A DNA stretch of 64,000 bases from Embleya sp040605455. GTDB lineage: Bacteria > Actinomycetota > Actinomycetes > Streptomycetales > Streptomycetaceae. How positions within the stretch are numbered: the first letter of the stretch is position 1; every line of letters starts with the position of its first letter. A program made the translations under genes and the position numbers. Below are positions 1 to 9,297 of this stretch, piece after piece. Location: assembly GCF_040605455.1 (NCBI RefSeq), contig NZ_JBEXCV010000008.1, positions 49,385 to 113,384 on the forward strand, in the 5' to 3' direction. Below the pieces are notes generated by a model. It worked only from the letters and a program-made list of their open reading frames with translations, was not told the origin of the DNA and did not search any database.

Positions 1-207
1 AGCCCGCATGATTCGGACGCCGCCGTGTCCTGACGCCCGCCTGACGCCCCGCCCGGGCGGGCCTCCACCATCCCGAGGTAATCCGGGCGCCCGTGCCCCA
101 ACGCCCGCCCAACGCCCGCCCGATCCCCGAACCCGACCGCGGGTCCACCGCCCCAGCCCCAGTAATTCGGTACGGTCCGGATGGTCGCGGCTGCGACACT
201 TGATCCC

Positions 208-663
208 ATGAGCCCCTTCAAGAGCCGTTTGCAGAGCGACCTCACCGAGGCCATCCGGTCCCGTGACGAACTGGTCTCCTCGACGCTGCGCCTCACCCTG
301 ACCGCGATCACCAATGAGGAGGTCGCGGGCAAGACAGCCCGTGAGCTGTCCGACGACGAGGTCCTCAAGGTCATCGTGCGCGAGGCGAAGAAGCGCCGGG
401 AGGCCGCCGAAGCCTTCGAAAACGGCGGCCGGGCCGAGTCCGCCGCGCGCGAGCGTGCCGAGGGCGAGGTCCTCGCGGCTTACCTGCCGGCGCAGCTGTC
501 CGACGACGAGCTCAAGGTGATCGTCGCGGATGCCATCGCGCAGACCGGGGCGAGCGGTCCGCAGGCGATGGGCCAGGTCATGAAGGTGGTCCGGCCCAAG
601 GTCGGCGACAAGGCAGAGGGTGGCCGGATCGCCGCCGAGATCAAGAGCCAGCTGGGCGTCTGA
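208..663 (+). CDS. GatB/YqeY domain protein
   Basis: A 151-residue protein that starts at the ATG at 208 (MSPFKSRL). It has the all-helical YqeY layout: an N-terminal segment with paired basic and acidic residues (LQSDLTEAIRSRDEL), a central KKRREAAEAF helix and a C-terminal AAYLPAQLSDDEL segment followed by QAMGQVMK. This is the tRNA-binding tail fold of GatB, found as a free protein in many bacteria, where its role is not settled. An in-frame upstream start at 181 would add nine non-conserved residues, so 208 is preferred. It converges on the penicillin-binding protein gene and a shared hairpin terminator lies between them. The YqeY–PBP–wblA order is a conserved actinomycete arrangement. 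Confidence 0.85.
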   Translation: MSPFKSRLQSDLTEAIRSRDELVSSTLRLTLTAITNEEVAGKTARELSDDEVLKVIVREAKKRREAAEAFENGGRAESAARERAEGEVLAAYLPAQLSDDELKVIVADAIAQTGASGPQAMGQVMKVVRPKVGDKAEGGRIAAEIKSQLGV

Positions 664-749
664 CCCGACGCCGGCCCACGCGCCGGCCGACGCCGGTCCA
701 CGCCGGTCCAGGCTGGCCCACCACCGGCCGGTCGACCCCACCCCACAAC

Positions 750-795
750 GCTGATGGCGGTGCCCCCCAAAAAACTGGGGAGCACCGCCATCAGC
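750..795. terminator. Bidirectional terminator between yqeY and the PBP gene
   Basis: A 14-bp perfect inverted repeat (GCTGATGGCGGTGC at 750–763 and its complement at 782–795) encloses a C4/G4 inner stem and an A-rich loop. It lies in the gap between two convergent genes, so it can end transcription from both sides. Confidence 0.85.
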
Positions 796-845
796 ATTCA
801 CCACAGGCCCCGGTCGACACCGGACCCGTCACCCGTCATCGGTGG

Positions 846-3197
846 TCAGCCGTCGTCACCAAACCCACCATCCCCCAACCCGCCCCCGATCGGCGGCGGC
901 CACGAGTGGCCCGGCGGTCGCGAAGTCCCCGGCGGCTTGGTGTTGCCGCCCCCACTCGGCGGCGTGGTGTTCGTCGGCGTGGTCGGCAGAGTCCACGGCG
1001 GCCGCGAGGGGTTGGTGCCGCCGGTGGGCGGCCGGTTCTGATCCCGCGGCTTGCCGTCCGTCGGCTTCTTGTTCGGGTCCGGCTTTGACGGGATCGTGCC
1101 CGAGGGCGGGCCGACGAAGTTCGGCGAGTCCACGCCCTTGAGCGCGCCGGTCATCGCGGCCTTCCAGATCGGTCCGGGGACCTGGCCGCCGTAGACCTTG
1201 TCGTAGGGGACGCCGGCGATGGTGATGTCGACCATCTCGACGTCGTCCTTGGCGCCACCGATCCACACCGCGGTGGACAGGTTCGGCGTGTAGCCGACGA
1301 ACCAGGCCGCCTTGCGCTCGTTGGTGGTACCGGTCTTGCCCGCGTTGTCGCGGTTGTTCAGGCCGGCCTGCGCACCGGTGCCGTCCTCGACCACGCCCTT
1401 GAGCAGCGCGTTGATCGTGTCCGCGGTGGACTGCTTGATCACCTGCTTGCAGCCCGCCTGGGGTACCGGGAGCTTGGTGCCGTCGAGCTTGGCCACCTCG
1501 GTGACCGCGATCGGCGAGCAGTAGACCCCGCGGCTGGCGAACGTGGCGTACGCGGAGGCCATGTTCATCGGCGCGACCGTGTTGGCGCCGAGCGTCATGC
1601 TCGGTACCTGCTTCAGTGCCTCGCCGTTGCCCTGGTGCACACCCATCTGATCGGCCAGCGTCGCGATCGGACACAACCCCACGTCCTTGGACAACAGGAC
1701 GAAGTAGGTGTTGATCGACTTCTCCAGCGCGGTCTGCATGTTCCAGGTGCCGGTCTCGCTGCGGCTTTCGTTGGTCGGCTGGTACTTCGGGTCCCGGGCC
1801 GGGTCACCGCACGTGCGGAACTTCTCCTTCCGCATGTCGATGTCGTAGCCGGTGGAGTACTCCTGGTCGACCTTCATCCCGTTCTCCAGCGCCGCCGCGG
1901 CGGTGATCGGCTTGAACGTCGACCCGGTCTGGAAGCCGTACGTCGAGCCGCCCATGGAGTGGTCGACCGAGTAGTTGAGAGTGGTCTCGTAGTCGCCGAA
2001 GCCGTACGGCCGGCTCTGTGCCATCGCCTTGATCCTGCCGGTGCCCGGCTCGACCATCACGACCGCGTCGGCGACCGGGTCCTTTTGGAGTACACCCTTG
2101 GTTGCGGCGGTGTAGGCCGCCTTTTGGGCCTTTCGGTCCAACGTGGTGGTGATCCGCAGACCACCCTCACGCCACAACTTGTCGCGTTCCTCCCGATTCG
2201 TTCCGAACGCCGGGTCGTTCTTGACCACCCGTTCGACGTAGTCACAGAAGAACGCGGCACCGTCGATCTGGTCGGCGGTGATGCAACCGTTGGGCAGCGG
2301 CTGGGTCTTCAGGTTCAGTTCGGTGGCCTTGGCCGCGTCGGCCTCGACCTGCGAGATGACCTTCATCTCGGCCATGCGCTGCAACACGATGTTGCGACGT
2401 TCCCGAGCGGCCTTCGGATAGCCGATCGGGTCGAACGCCGAGGGAGCCTGCACCACGCCGGCCAGGGTGGCCGCCTCGGTCAGGGTCAAATCCTTGGCGT
2501 GCTTGCTGAAGTAGCGCTGCGACGCGGCTTCCACGCCGTACGCCTGGCGGCCGAAGAAGGTGATGTTGAGATACCTGGTCAGGATCTCGTCCTTGGACAG
2601 CCGCTGTTCCAGGCCGATCGCGTACTTCAGTTCCTTGATCTTGCGGGAGATCTCCTGGGCCTGTGCCTTGGCCACCTTGGCCGGGTCGTTGCCGGCCTCC
2701 TCCACGAAGATGTTCTTCACGTACTGCTGGGTGAGACTGGAGCCGCCCTGCTTGGATCCGGTGCCACCCGACTGCTGGTTGCGCATCAGGGCGCGCAGGG
2801 TGCCCTTGAGGTCGATCGGACCGTGCTCGTAGAAGCGCGAGTCCTCGATCGCCACGATCGCCTGACGCATGATCGGTGAGATCTGGTCGAAGTTCACCAG
2901 GATGCGATACCGGTCGTAGACCATCGCGAGCTGGTTGCCCTCGGAGTCGAGGATGTACGACGGCTGCGACAGGAACGGTTGATCCAGGTCCCCGGGCAGG
3001 TCGTCGAAGTTTTCCGACGCAGCCTTCGCGGTCAGGCCGAAGCCACCTACGAACGGCAGCGCGATTCCCGCGACCAGGGCACCGGCGAGGATGCTCGCAC
3101 CCACGAAGGCGGCGAACCGGCCCACGAAGCCCAGCGGGGATCGTGGGCGGGCCGAGCCGCGTTTCGGGCGGGCCGAGCCGGAGGAAGTTCGGGCCAT
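846..3197 (-). CDS. Bifunctional class A penicillin-binding protein
   Basis: A 783-residue peptidoglycan synthase with glycosyltransferase and DD-transpeptidase domains. A basic N-terminus (1–22) and one transmembrane anchor (about 25–50) come first. The GT51 domain follows, with the catalytic Glu in EDSRFYEH (118–125) and the GGSSLTQQ motif near 151–158. The transpeptidase domain has STFK (426–429, nucleophile Ser426), SIN (about 494–496) and KTGT (621–624). A Pro/Gly/Thr-rich tail runs from about 698 to the end and probably lies in the cell wall. All catalytic motifs are intact. It is divergent from wblA across a 369-bp gap, as in Streptomyces, where this PBP is the neighbour of wblA. Confidence 0.93.
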   Translation of the reverse strand: MARTSSGSARPKRGSARPRSPLGFVGRFAAFVGASILAGALVAGIALPFVGGFGLTAKAASENFDDLPGDLDQPFLSQPSYILDSEGNQLAMVYDRYRILVNFDQISPIMRQAIVAIEDSRFYEHGPIDLKGTLRALMRNQQSGGTGSKQGGSSLTQQYVKNIFVEEAGNDPAKVAKAQAQEISRKIKELKYAIGLEQRLSKDEILTRYLNITFFGRQAYGVEAASQRYFSKHAKDLTLTEAATLAGVVQAPSAFDPIGYPKAARERRNIVLQRMAEMKVISQVEADAAKATELNLKTQPLPNGCITADQIDGAAFFCDYVERVVKNDPAFGTNREERDKLWREGGLRITTTLDRKAQKAAYTAATKGVLQKDPVADAVVMVEPGTGRIKAMAQSRPYGFGDYETTLNYSVDHSMGGSTYGFQTGSTFKPITAAAALENGMKVDQEYSTGYDIDMRKEKFRTCGDPARDPKYQPTNESRSETGTWNMQTALEKSINTYFVLLSKDVGLCPIATLADQMGVHQGNGEALKQVPSMTLGANTVAPMNMASAYATFASRGVYCSPIAVTEVAKLDGTKLPVPQAGCKQVIKQSTADTINALLKGVVEDGTGAQAGLNNRDNAGKTGTTNERKAAWFVGYTPNLSTAVWIGGAKDDVEMVDITIAGVPYDKVYGGQVPGPIWKAAMTGALKGVDSPNFVGPPSGTIPSKPDPNKKPTDGKPRDQNRPPTGGTNPSRPPWTLPTTPTNTTPPSGGGNTKPPGTSRPPGHSWPPPIGGGLGDGGFGDDG

Positions 3198-3566
3198 GGG
3201 CCACAGCCTACGTGCCCAAACATCCTACGCGGCGAAGGGACTTCGCCTAAGCTGGCGGAGCAGCCAGGGGATCCGTATCAGTAGGCATTTCACTCTTTAG
3301 AGTGAATACGGCCGAGCGTCGGGTCCTGCTGCCGAGCTTCGTGCCGTCGACGTGCCTCCTTCTGAGTGAAGCCGTGACGGGAAACGCAAGAGCATTCACC
3401 CGGACGGGTGGGTCCATATTTGCGCATAGTCCTTCCGGGCCATCGATGACTGCCCGTGCAGGGGCTGTTGCGCGTGCCCAGGGTTTCGTACCGTCCTGCT
3501 TGGCGTCGGGAATTCCCTTCGCCGCCGTTGGGGGAGCCTCGAAAATCGGGAGAGGACGGCACCAGC
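3198..3566. promoter_or_regulatory. Divergent PBP / wblA promoter region
   Basis: 369 bp without a convincing gene separates the divergent PBP and wblA starts. It holds an 18-bp palindrome (3289–3306, listed separately) and a looser GAGTGAA at 3364–3370. wblA in streptomycetes has a long leader and is controlled by developmental regulators, so a long control region is expected. No promoter hexamers could be assigned with confidence. Confidence 0.6.
3289..3306. promoter_or_regulatory. 18-bp palindromic operator candidate upstream of wblA
   Basis: TTCACTCT-TT-AGAGTGAA is a perfect inverted repeat with a 2-bp spacer. The half-sites (TCACTC / GAGTGA) resemble those of BldD-type sites, but the spacing differs from the usual 13-bp BldD box, so the regulator is not assigned. 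Confidence 0.45.
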
Positions 3567-3881
3567 ATGAGCTGGGTTACCGACTGGAGCACGCAGGCCG
3601 CCTGCCGGAGTACCGATCCGGATGAGCTGTTCGTGCAGGGGGCGGCGCAGAATCGCGCCAAGGCAGTGTGCACCGGGTGTCCGGTCCGCACCGAGTGCCT
3701 GGCGGACGCGCTGGACAATCGAGTGGAGTTCGGCGTCTGGGGCGGCATGACCGAGCGGGAGCGGCGTGCGCTGCTGCGCCGCCGGCCGATGATCACCTCG
3801 TGGCGTCGGCTGTTGGAGACCGCGCGCGAGGAGTACGAGCGCGACATCCACGGAGACGAGGAGTTTCGGGTCGCCGGCTGA
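3567..3881 (+). CDS. wblA: WhiB-family Fe–S regulator WblA
   Basis: A 104-residue WhiB-like protein. The four cluster ligands are Cys13, Cys35, Cys38 and Cys44 (CxxC followed by Cys five residues later), then the GVWGG turn (56–60) and a basic region (RERRALLRRRP) for DNA contact. The N-terminus MSWVTDWSTQAACR and the longer C-terminal tail match WblA rather than WhiB1/WblE, and the position beside this PBP and two ArsA-like ATPases is the WblA locus. WblA is a developmental regulator that affects sporulation and represses antibiotic production in Streptomyces. The ATG at 3567 was chosen over an upstream in-frame start at 3456 because the family begins here. Confidence 0.93.
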   Translation: MSWVTDWSTQAACRSTDPDELFVQGAAQNRAKAVCTGCPVRTECLADALDNRVEFGVWGGMTERERRALLRRRPMITSWRRLLETAREEYERDIHGDEEFRVAG

Positions 3882-4061
3882 GCACGCTGCGCGCTGAACA
3901 CGTGTCGGCAGCCGAACGCCACCGCGTTCGAGCGTCACCATCCGTCGGGGCCGGGAGTCAGGCCCGGGTCCCGGCGGGGCGGCGACGGATCCGCTGCCGG
4001 CGGCTCGCGGGCGGGTCACCACGCATCCCGCCGGTCGGCGGCTCACGGTCGAACGGCGCGG

Positions 4062-5240
4062 TCAACCCGCGCCCAGGCTTTCGCCGATCACCCGCAGCCC
4101 GTCCAGGTCGTGCACGTCACCGGGCAACGCCGGGACCTCGGCCACCCGCACCTCGGGGTGGATCGAGGTGAAGCGGGTACGCATCCGCTTCTCCCGGTCG
4201 ATCACCCGCAGTCGCTCGGCGTGCAGCGTGAGCAGCCCCGCGACCAGGCGCAGGTCGGCGGGGCACGACGCGGACCCGTCCGGCTCGCCGTCGGCCTCCT
4301 CACCCTGTTCGGCCTGTTCGGTCAGAGCCTCGGCCGCGGCCAGGCTGCGCTCCGCGGACAGCCGGCCCGCGCGCGTGGCATGTACGCGGTTGAGCACCAG
4401 GCCGGCCAGCGGCATGCGCTCGGTGCCCAGTCGGTCGACGAAGTAAGCGGCCTCGCGCAGCGCGTCCTTCTCCGGCGCGGCGACCACCAGGAACGAGGTG
4501 CCTCGGGCCTGGAGCAGCTTGTAGGTCGCGTCGGCGCGCTTGCGGAAGCCGCCGAACGTGGTGTCGAGCGCGGCTACGAAGGTCTGGATGTCGGTCAGCA
4601 GATGGGTGCCGACCACCTTGCTCAGCGCGCCGGTCATCAGCCCCATGCCCGCGGACAGGAACTTGAGCGCGCCGCGCCCGCCGACCTTGGCGGGAGCCGA
4701 GAGTATGCGGATCAGCCGGCCGTCCAGGAACGAGCCCAGGCGCTGGGGGGCGTCGAGGAAGTCGAGCGCGGACCGGCTCGGCGGGGTGTCCACCACGATC
4801 AGGTCCCACTCGCCGGTCGCGTGCAGCTGGCCCAGCTTCTCCATCGCCATGTATTCCTGCGTGCCGGCGAAGCTGGAGGACAACGATTGGTAGAACGGGT
4901 TGTCCAGGATCTGCTGCGCGCGCTCGGGATCGGCGTGCTGTTCGACGATCTCGTCGAACGTGCGCTTCATGTCGAGCATCATCGCGTGCAGGCTGCCGCC
5001 CTTGGTCTCGTCGACGTCGACGACCCGGCGGGGCGTGTTGTCCAACTCGGTCAGGCCCATCGACTGGGCGAGCCGACGCGCGGGGTCGATGGTCAGCACC
5101 ACCACGTCCCGACCGCGTTCGGCCGCGCGCAGCCCCAGCGCCGCGGCCGTGGTGGTCTTGCCGACGCCGCCGGAGCCGCAGCACACCAGGATGCGGGTGC
5201 CCGGGTCGTCGATCAGCTCGTCGATCTCCAGCCTGTTCAT
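4062..5240 (-). CDS. ArsA-like P-loop ATPase (second of pair)
   Basis: A 392-residue ATPase of the ArsA/GET3/MinD class. The Walker A motif GSGGVGKTT is near residues 22–30 and the switch II region is VVDTPPSRSALDF. Unlike eukaryotic GET3, nothing here shows a zinc CxxC, so the substrate is unknown; 'arsenite transport' in database names is only inherited. Its ATG overlaps the stop of the upstream partner by 4 bp (ATGA), which indicates coupled translation. The pair always travels together next to wblA in actinomycetes and may form a heterodimer. The 3' end converges on wblA. Confidence 0.85.
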   Translation of the reverse strand: MNRLEIDELIDDPGTRILVCCGSGGVGKTTTAAALGLRAAERGRDVVVLTIDPARRLAQSMGLTELDNTPRRVVDVDETKGGSLHAMMLDMKRTFDEIVEQHADPERAQQILDNPFYQSLSSSFAGTQEYMAMEKLGQLHATGEWDLIVVDTPPSRSALDFLDAPQRLGSFLDGRLIRILSAPAKVGGRGALKFLSAGMGLMTGALSKVVGTHLLTDIQTFVAALDTTFGGFRKRADATYKLLQARGTSFLVVAAPEKDALREAAYFVDRLGTERMPLAGLVLNRVHATRAGRLSAERSLAAAEALTEQAEQGEEADGEPDGSASCPADLRLVAGLLTLHAERLRVIDREKRMRTRFTSIHPEVRVAEVPALPGDVHDLDGLRVIGESLGAG

Positions 5241-6343
5241 GCCATCCCCTGCTCGCGCAGCGCTTCGGCCAGGCGGTACAGACCGCCCAGGTCCATCCCG
5301 TCGGCCAACAGCGGCAGTTCGTAGACCGGCAGGTCCAGGTCGCGGACCAGGGCGCGGCCGGTACTCTCCAGCTCGATCCGGCTCGCGTGCTCGTCGGCCT
5401 CGGCCAGCAGCGAGGAGATCAGCGGCCGGGTGGGCTTGATGCCGCCGGCCACCAGCCCGGCCTCCAGCAGTTCGGGGGTCAGCCGTTGCCCGGTGTCGCT
5501 CTCGTCCTCGGCCTGCAGCGGTGGCCGGGCCATGTTGATCACCACGCCGCCGGTGGGCAGGCCCGAGTCGCGCAATTCGATCGCGCCGTCCACGGTCTCC
5601 TGGACCGGCATCTCCTCCAGCAGGGTGACCAGGTGGACCGCGGTCTGCGGCGAGCGGATCACCCCCATCACCGCCTCGGCCTGGGTGTGGATCGGGCCGA
5701 ATCTGGCCAGTCCGGCGACCTCGGTGTTGACGTTGAGGAAGCGCGCGATCCGGCCGGTGGGCGGCGCGTCCATCACCACCGCGTCGTAGGCGAACCGCCC
5801 GTGCGTGCGGCGGCGGGCCGACTCGCACGCCTTGCCGGTCAACAGCACGTCGCGCAGGCCCGGCGCGATGGTGGTCGCGAAGTCGATCGCCCCGAGCTTC
5901 TTCAGGCCCTTTCCGGCCCGGCCCAGGTGGTAGAACATGTCGAGATATTCGAGCAGCGCCTCTTCCGGGTCGATCGCGAGCGCGTACACCTCGCCGCCGC
6001 CCGGGGCGACCGCGATCTTGCGGTCCTCGTAGGGCAGATGCGGGCAGTCGAAGAGCTGCGCGATGCCTTGGCGCCCCTCCACCTCGACCAGCAGGGTGCG
6101 CCGCCCGCCCGAGGCCAGCGCCAGCGCCAGCGCGGCGGCCACGGTGGTCTTGCCGGTGCCGCCCTTGCCGCTGACCACGTGCAGGCGCACGCCCTCCCAA
6201 TCGGCGTTGCCGTCGGTCGTGCGTGCGCCTGTCGTCGAGGTGTTCACGGCGTCCGTCCAGCGGGTGCGGCCGGGCCGCCGGGCGCGACGGTCGTCTCGGG
6301 TGGCCGGCATGCCCGGATCCCTGCCCTCGAAGGCTTGCGCCAT
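5237..6343 (-). CDS. ArsA-like P-loop ATPase (first of pair)
   Basis: A second ArsA/MinD-class ATPase with Walker A SGKGGTGKTTVAAAL and switch II MDAPPTGRIARFL. It is the upstream member of a translationally coupled pair. The start is uncertain. The ATG at 6343 gives 368 residues, but the first 32–45 residues are low-complexity and Arg-rich and do not look like the family. A GTG at 6247 (residue 33) starts closer to the conserved P-loop, but neither start has a strong ribosome site. The longest form is reported. The C-terminal half (VVINMARPPLQ, ESTGRALVRDLDLPVYELP) follows the family layout. Confidence 0.82.
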   Translation of the reverse strand: MAQAFEGRDPGMPATRDDRRARRPGRTRWTDAVNTSTTGARTTDGNADWEGVRLHVVSGKGGTGKTTVAAALALALASGGRRTLLVEVEGRQGIAQLFDCPHLPYEDRKIAVAPGGGEVYALAIDPEEALLEYLDMFYHLGRAGKGLKKLGAIDFATTIAPGLRDVLLTGKACESARRRTHGRFAYDAVVMDAPPTGRIARFLNVNTEVAGLARFGPIHTQAEAVMGVIRSPQTAVHLVTLLEEMPVQETVDGAIELRDSGLPTGGVVINMARPPLQAEDESDTGQRLTPELLEAGLVAGGIKPTRPLISSLLAEADEHASRIELESTGRALVRDLDLPVYELPLLADGMDLGGLYRLAEALREQGMA

Positions 6344-6458
6344 ACGGCCGCAGCCGAGGCGATACCGGATCCGTGTGACCGCGCACCCAAACTCACGAGT
6401 CGAGCCTAACCACCCGGTCCCCGCCCGGTCCGAGGTGATCCCCCAGTGGTGACCCGCG

Positions 6459-7754
6459 TCACGTCACCGTCGCCCGAATGGCGTAACGCGCGTCCCGGTA
6501 CGCCCCCGTCTCCAGGATGTCGCCGAGGATGCGCGCGGACTCGACCACGTCGGCGTAGCCGACGTAGAGCGGGTTGAAGCCGAAGCGCAGCACGTCCGGC
6601 GGCCGGACGTCGCCGATCACGCCCCGATCGATCAGCGCCGCCATCACCGCGTGCGGCTCCGGGTGGCGCACCGCGACCTGGCTGCCGCGCCGTGCGTGCT
6701 CGAGCGGGGTCAGCGTCTGAAGGCCCAGATCGGTGACGCACGCGATGAACAGATCGGTCAGGGCCAGGCCCTTGGCCCGCACGTCCGTCATCGACACGCC
6801 GTCGTAGGCGCCCAGCGCGGCTTCGAGCGCGAGCATCGACAACAGCGGTGGAGTGCCGATCCGGGCTCGCTCGATGCCCGACGCGGGCGTGTAGCCGGGT
6901 TCCATCCCGAACGGGTTCGCGTGCCCCTGCCAGCCGGTCAGCGCGGGCGCGAAGTCGGCGATGTGCCGCTCGGCCACGTAGACGAACGCCGGTGCGCCCG
7001 GTCCGCCGGACAGGTACTTGTAGCCGCACCCGACGGCGAGGTCGACGTCGTGCGCGTCCACATCGATCGGGAAGGCGCCGGCCGAGTGGCACAGATCCCA
7101 CAGCGCCAGCGCGCCGGCGGCGTGCGCGGCGGCGGTCAGGCCGGGCAAATCACGCAGTTCGCCGCTGCGGTAGTCGACGTGGTTGTACGCGATCACCGCG
7201 ATCGCGGCGCCGTCCGCGCGCAGCACCTCCTCGACCTCGCCGACCGGGACCCGGCGCACCTCGGCGCCGAGCAGCTTTGCGATCGAGTCGGCCAGGTAGA
7301 GGTCGGTGGGGAAGCTGTCCGGGTCGGCCAGCACCACGGTCCGGCCCGGCCGCAGCCGCAACGCCCCGGCTACCGCATTGAAGATCTGTACCGACGTCGA
7401 GTCGCCGCACACCACCCGGCCGGGCGCGGCGCCGATCAGCGCGCCGATCCGGTCGCCGATCCGGGCGGGCGCGCCCCACCAGTCGTTGGCGTTCCACGAA
7501 CGGATCAGGTCGGTGCCCCACTGGCGGTGCACCGCGTCGTTCAGCGCCTCGGGCACGGCCGCCGGCAGCGCGCCGAGCGAGTTGCCGTCGAGGTAGATCA
7601 CGCCGGCCGGCAGTAGGAAACGCTCGCGCACGTGCGCCAGCGGGTCGGCCGCGTCCAGCTTCGCGGCTTCGGCGACCCGATCGGCCGCGAGGCGACCGGT
7701 CGGGAACCGGCCTGACGAATCGTCAGTGGCCGTGTTCGACAAGGAATCGGACAT
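6459..7754 (-). CDS. kynU: Kynureninase
   Basis: A 431-residue PLP enzyme that cleaves kynurenine to anthranilate and alanine. Seen: IYLDGNSLGALP near the N-terminus, the PLP-phosphate pocket GDSTSVQ, the Asp in WDLCHSAGAFP and the Schiff-base lysine in GCGYKYLSGGPG. Length and motif order match bacterial KynU. It lies 23 bp downstream of kynA on the same strand, so tryptophan is opened by KynA and taken to anthranilate here. A formamidase (kynB) is not visible in the window. Anthranilate could feed NAD-like or secondary-metabolite routes. Confidence 0.93.
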   Translation of the reverse strand: MSDSLSNTATDDSSGRFPTGRLAADRVAEAAKLDAADPLAHVRERFLLPAGVIYLDGNSLGALPAAVPEALNDAVHRQWGTDLIRSWNANDWWGAPARIGDRIGALIGAAPGRVVCGDSTSVQIFNAVAGALRLRPGRTVVLADPDSFPTDLYLADSIAKLLGAEVRRVPVGEVEEVLRADGAAIAVIAYNHVDYRSGELRDLPGLTAAAHAAGALALWDLCHSAGAFPIDVDAHDVDLAVGCGYKYLSGGPGAPAFVYVAERHIADFAPALTGWQGHANPFGMEPGYTPASGIERARIGTPPLLSMLALEAALGAYDGVSMTDVRAKGLALTDLFIACVTDLGLQTLTPLEHARRGSQVAVRHPEPHAVMAALIDRGVIGDVRPPDVLRFGFNPLYVGYADVVESARILGDILETGAYRDARYAIRATVT

Positions 7755-7777
7755 GTTTCACCCATCTTTCGATGAAC

Positions 7778-8653
7778 TCAGACCTTCGATGGTTCGACCA
7801 AGGTGCGCATGGTCCACAATTCGGGAAAAACGCGCACACGTACGGTCTGTTCCAACCAAGACGCTCCGGCCGAGCCACCTGTGCCCGGCCGGTTCCCCAG
7901 CGCTCGCAGTGTGGCGGCCAGATGCCGCTCACGCCAGCGGGTCCAGCGCTCGGAGATGTCGGTGAGCGCCTCGCCGAGTTCGACCAGGTCGGGCACCGCG
8001 TCGGTGTACGCGCGCGCCCACGCGCGCTCGATGTCCTCGGATGGCAGGTGGGGTCGGCCCGGATCCGCGTCCTGCTCCGGGGTGTACAGACCGCGGCGGG
8101 CGAGCACGCCCAGCGCGTGGTCGTACAGGCTCGGCGCGCGCAACGAGCGGGCCAACTCGGCGTGCACCTTCGGAGAGCCGATGTAGGGCCGCAGCACGCC
8201 CGCCCGCTTGATGCCGAGCAGGAGCTCCAGGTGCCGGTACAGGTGCGACTGGAAGCCGGACGCCTCGCCGAGCGCCTCGCGGAACGCGCCGAACTCGCCG
8301 GGAGTGAGCGTGGCGAGCAGGTCCCACGTGGACACCAGCACGTCCAACTCGCGGATGCTGCGCCGCAGCGTGCCGATCGCGCCGGGCACGTCGTCCGCGT
8401 CCAGCCGGTCGCCCGCGATCGTCCACTCGTGCCGCAGCAGCGCGAACAGCAGTTCCATCACCTGGGAGGAGATCAGGAAGGACAACTCGGCGGGCACGTC
8501 GGTGCGGGTGCGCTGGAGGGCGAGTAGTCGGTCCAGTTGCACGTAGTCCGCGTAGGGCGGCGCGACCGTGTCGGCGAAGTCCTCGTGCGGGCCGCCCATC
8601 GCGCACACACCGCCCGCCGGATCGGCTCGGGGCGTTCGTTCGTCGACCGTCAT
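7778..8653 (-). CDS. kynA: Tryptophan 2,3-dioxygenase
   Basis: A 291-residue heme dioxygenase that opens the indole ring of tryptophan to N-formylkynurenine. Family motifs are visible: YADYVQLDRLLALQ, the distal region LSFLISSQVMELLF, SGFQSHLYRHLELLLG and SERWTRWRERHLAATLR, which supplies the heme-ligand histidine region. The ATG at 8653 gives the usual length; the frame stays open upstream but without family similarity. It is the first gene of the kynA–kynU operon. Its promoter must lie in the 180 bp shared with the divergent Lrp-type regulator. Confidence 0.93.
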   Translation of the reverse strand: MTVDERTPRADPAGGVCAMGGPHEDFADTVAPPYADYVQLDRLLALQRTRTDVPAELSFLISSQVMELLFALLRHEWTIAGDRLDADDVPGAIGTLRRSIRELDVLVSTWDLLATLTPGEFGAFREALGEASGFQSHLYRHLELLLGIKRAGVLRPYIGSPKVHAELARSLRAPSLYDHALGVLARRGLYTPEQDADPGRPHLPSEDIERAWARAYTDAVPDLVELGEALTDISERWTRWRERHLAATLRALGNRPGTGGSAGASWLEQTVRVRVFPELWTMRTLVEPSKV

Positions 8654-8833
8654 CGCAGACCACCTCTCCGGCCCGTCCCGCCGGTGTGCCGGAAGGGCCG
8701 GTCGGGGAGTGCCCATATGGAATCGTGCGACCATTCGGTTGGGAATGGGCGTCGAGCATTGGAAGGGCCGGTTCGGTTTACGCTCGCAAGATATCGGAGG
8801 GCATGTGCTCACGATCGTCAACGGAGGGTGCGC

Positions 8834-9286
8834 ATGGACGCGATAGACCGCAGATTGCTCGCCGAGTTGCAGCGCGACGCCCGCGTCTCGCTCAACGAGC
8901 TGTCCCGACGGATCAACCTCTCCGCGCCCGCGGTGGCCACCCGGGTGCGCCGGCTCGAACACGCCGGCGTGATCACCGGCTATCACGCGCACGTGGACCC
9001 GGCTGCGGCCGGCCGCGGCGTGGTGGCGCTCGTCCGGATGAATTGCTACGGCCCCGGCTGCCTGCTGCGCCGGGACGCGGACACCGTGCGGGAATGGCCC
9101 GAGGTGCTCCAAGTGCACCGGGTCACCGGTGACGCGTGCTGCCTGCTGATGGTCGCGGTCGCCACCATGGCGGATTTCCAGGTCCTGATCGACCGGCTCG
9201 CCGAGCACGGGAAACCGTCCAGCACGATGGTGTTGTCCTCGCCGGTGGCGTGGCGCCCCGTCGAACCGCCCGACGTGTCCGTCTAA
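8834..9286 (+). CDS. Lrp/AsnC-family regulator of the kynurenine genes
   Basis: A 150-residue Lrp/AsnC protein. The N-terminal winged helix (MDAIDRRLLAELQRDARVS to the recognition helix LSAPAVATRVRRLEHAGVI) is followed by an RAM/ACT ligand-binding domain (HRVTGDACCLLMVA). The start at 8834 follows GGAGGG with good spacing; a long upstream in-frame extension is not family-like. It is divergent from kynA with 180 bp between the starts, the usual arrangement for a local Lrp-type activator that senses tryptophan or kynurenine. That target is inferred from position only. Confidence 0.85.
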   Translation: MDAIDRRLLAELQRDARVSLNELSRRINLSAPAVATRVRRLEHAGVITGYHAHVDPAAAGRGVVALVRMNCYGPGCLLRRDADTVREWPEVLQVHRVTGDACCLLMVAVATMADFQVLIDRLAEHGKPSSTMVLSSPVAWRPVEPPDVSV

Positions 9287-9297
9287 AGTCTGCACAC

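Noticed and set aside
1635..2879. Long open frame of about 414 codons antisense to the PBP gene
   Set aside because: It is a mirror of a strongly supported PBP gene in GC-rich DNA; the product is low-complexity and family-free.
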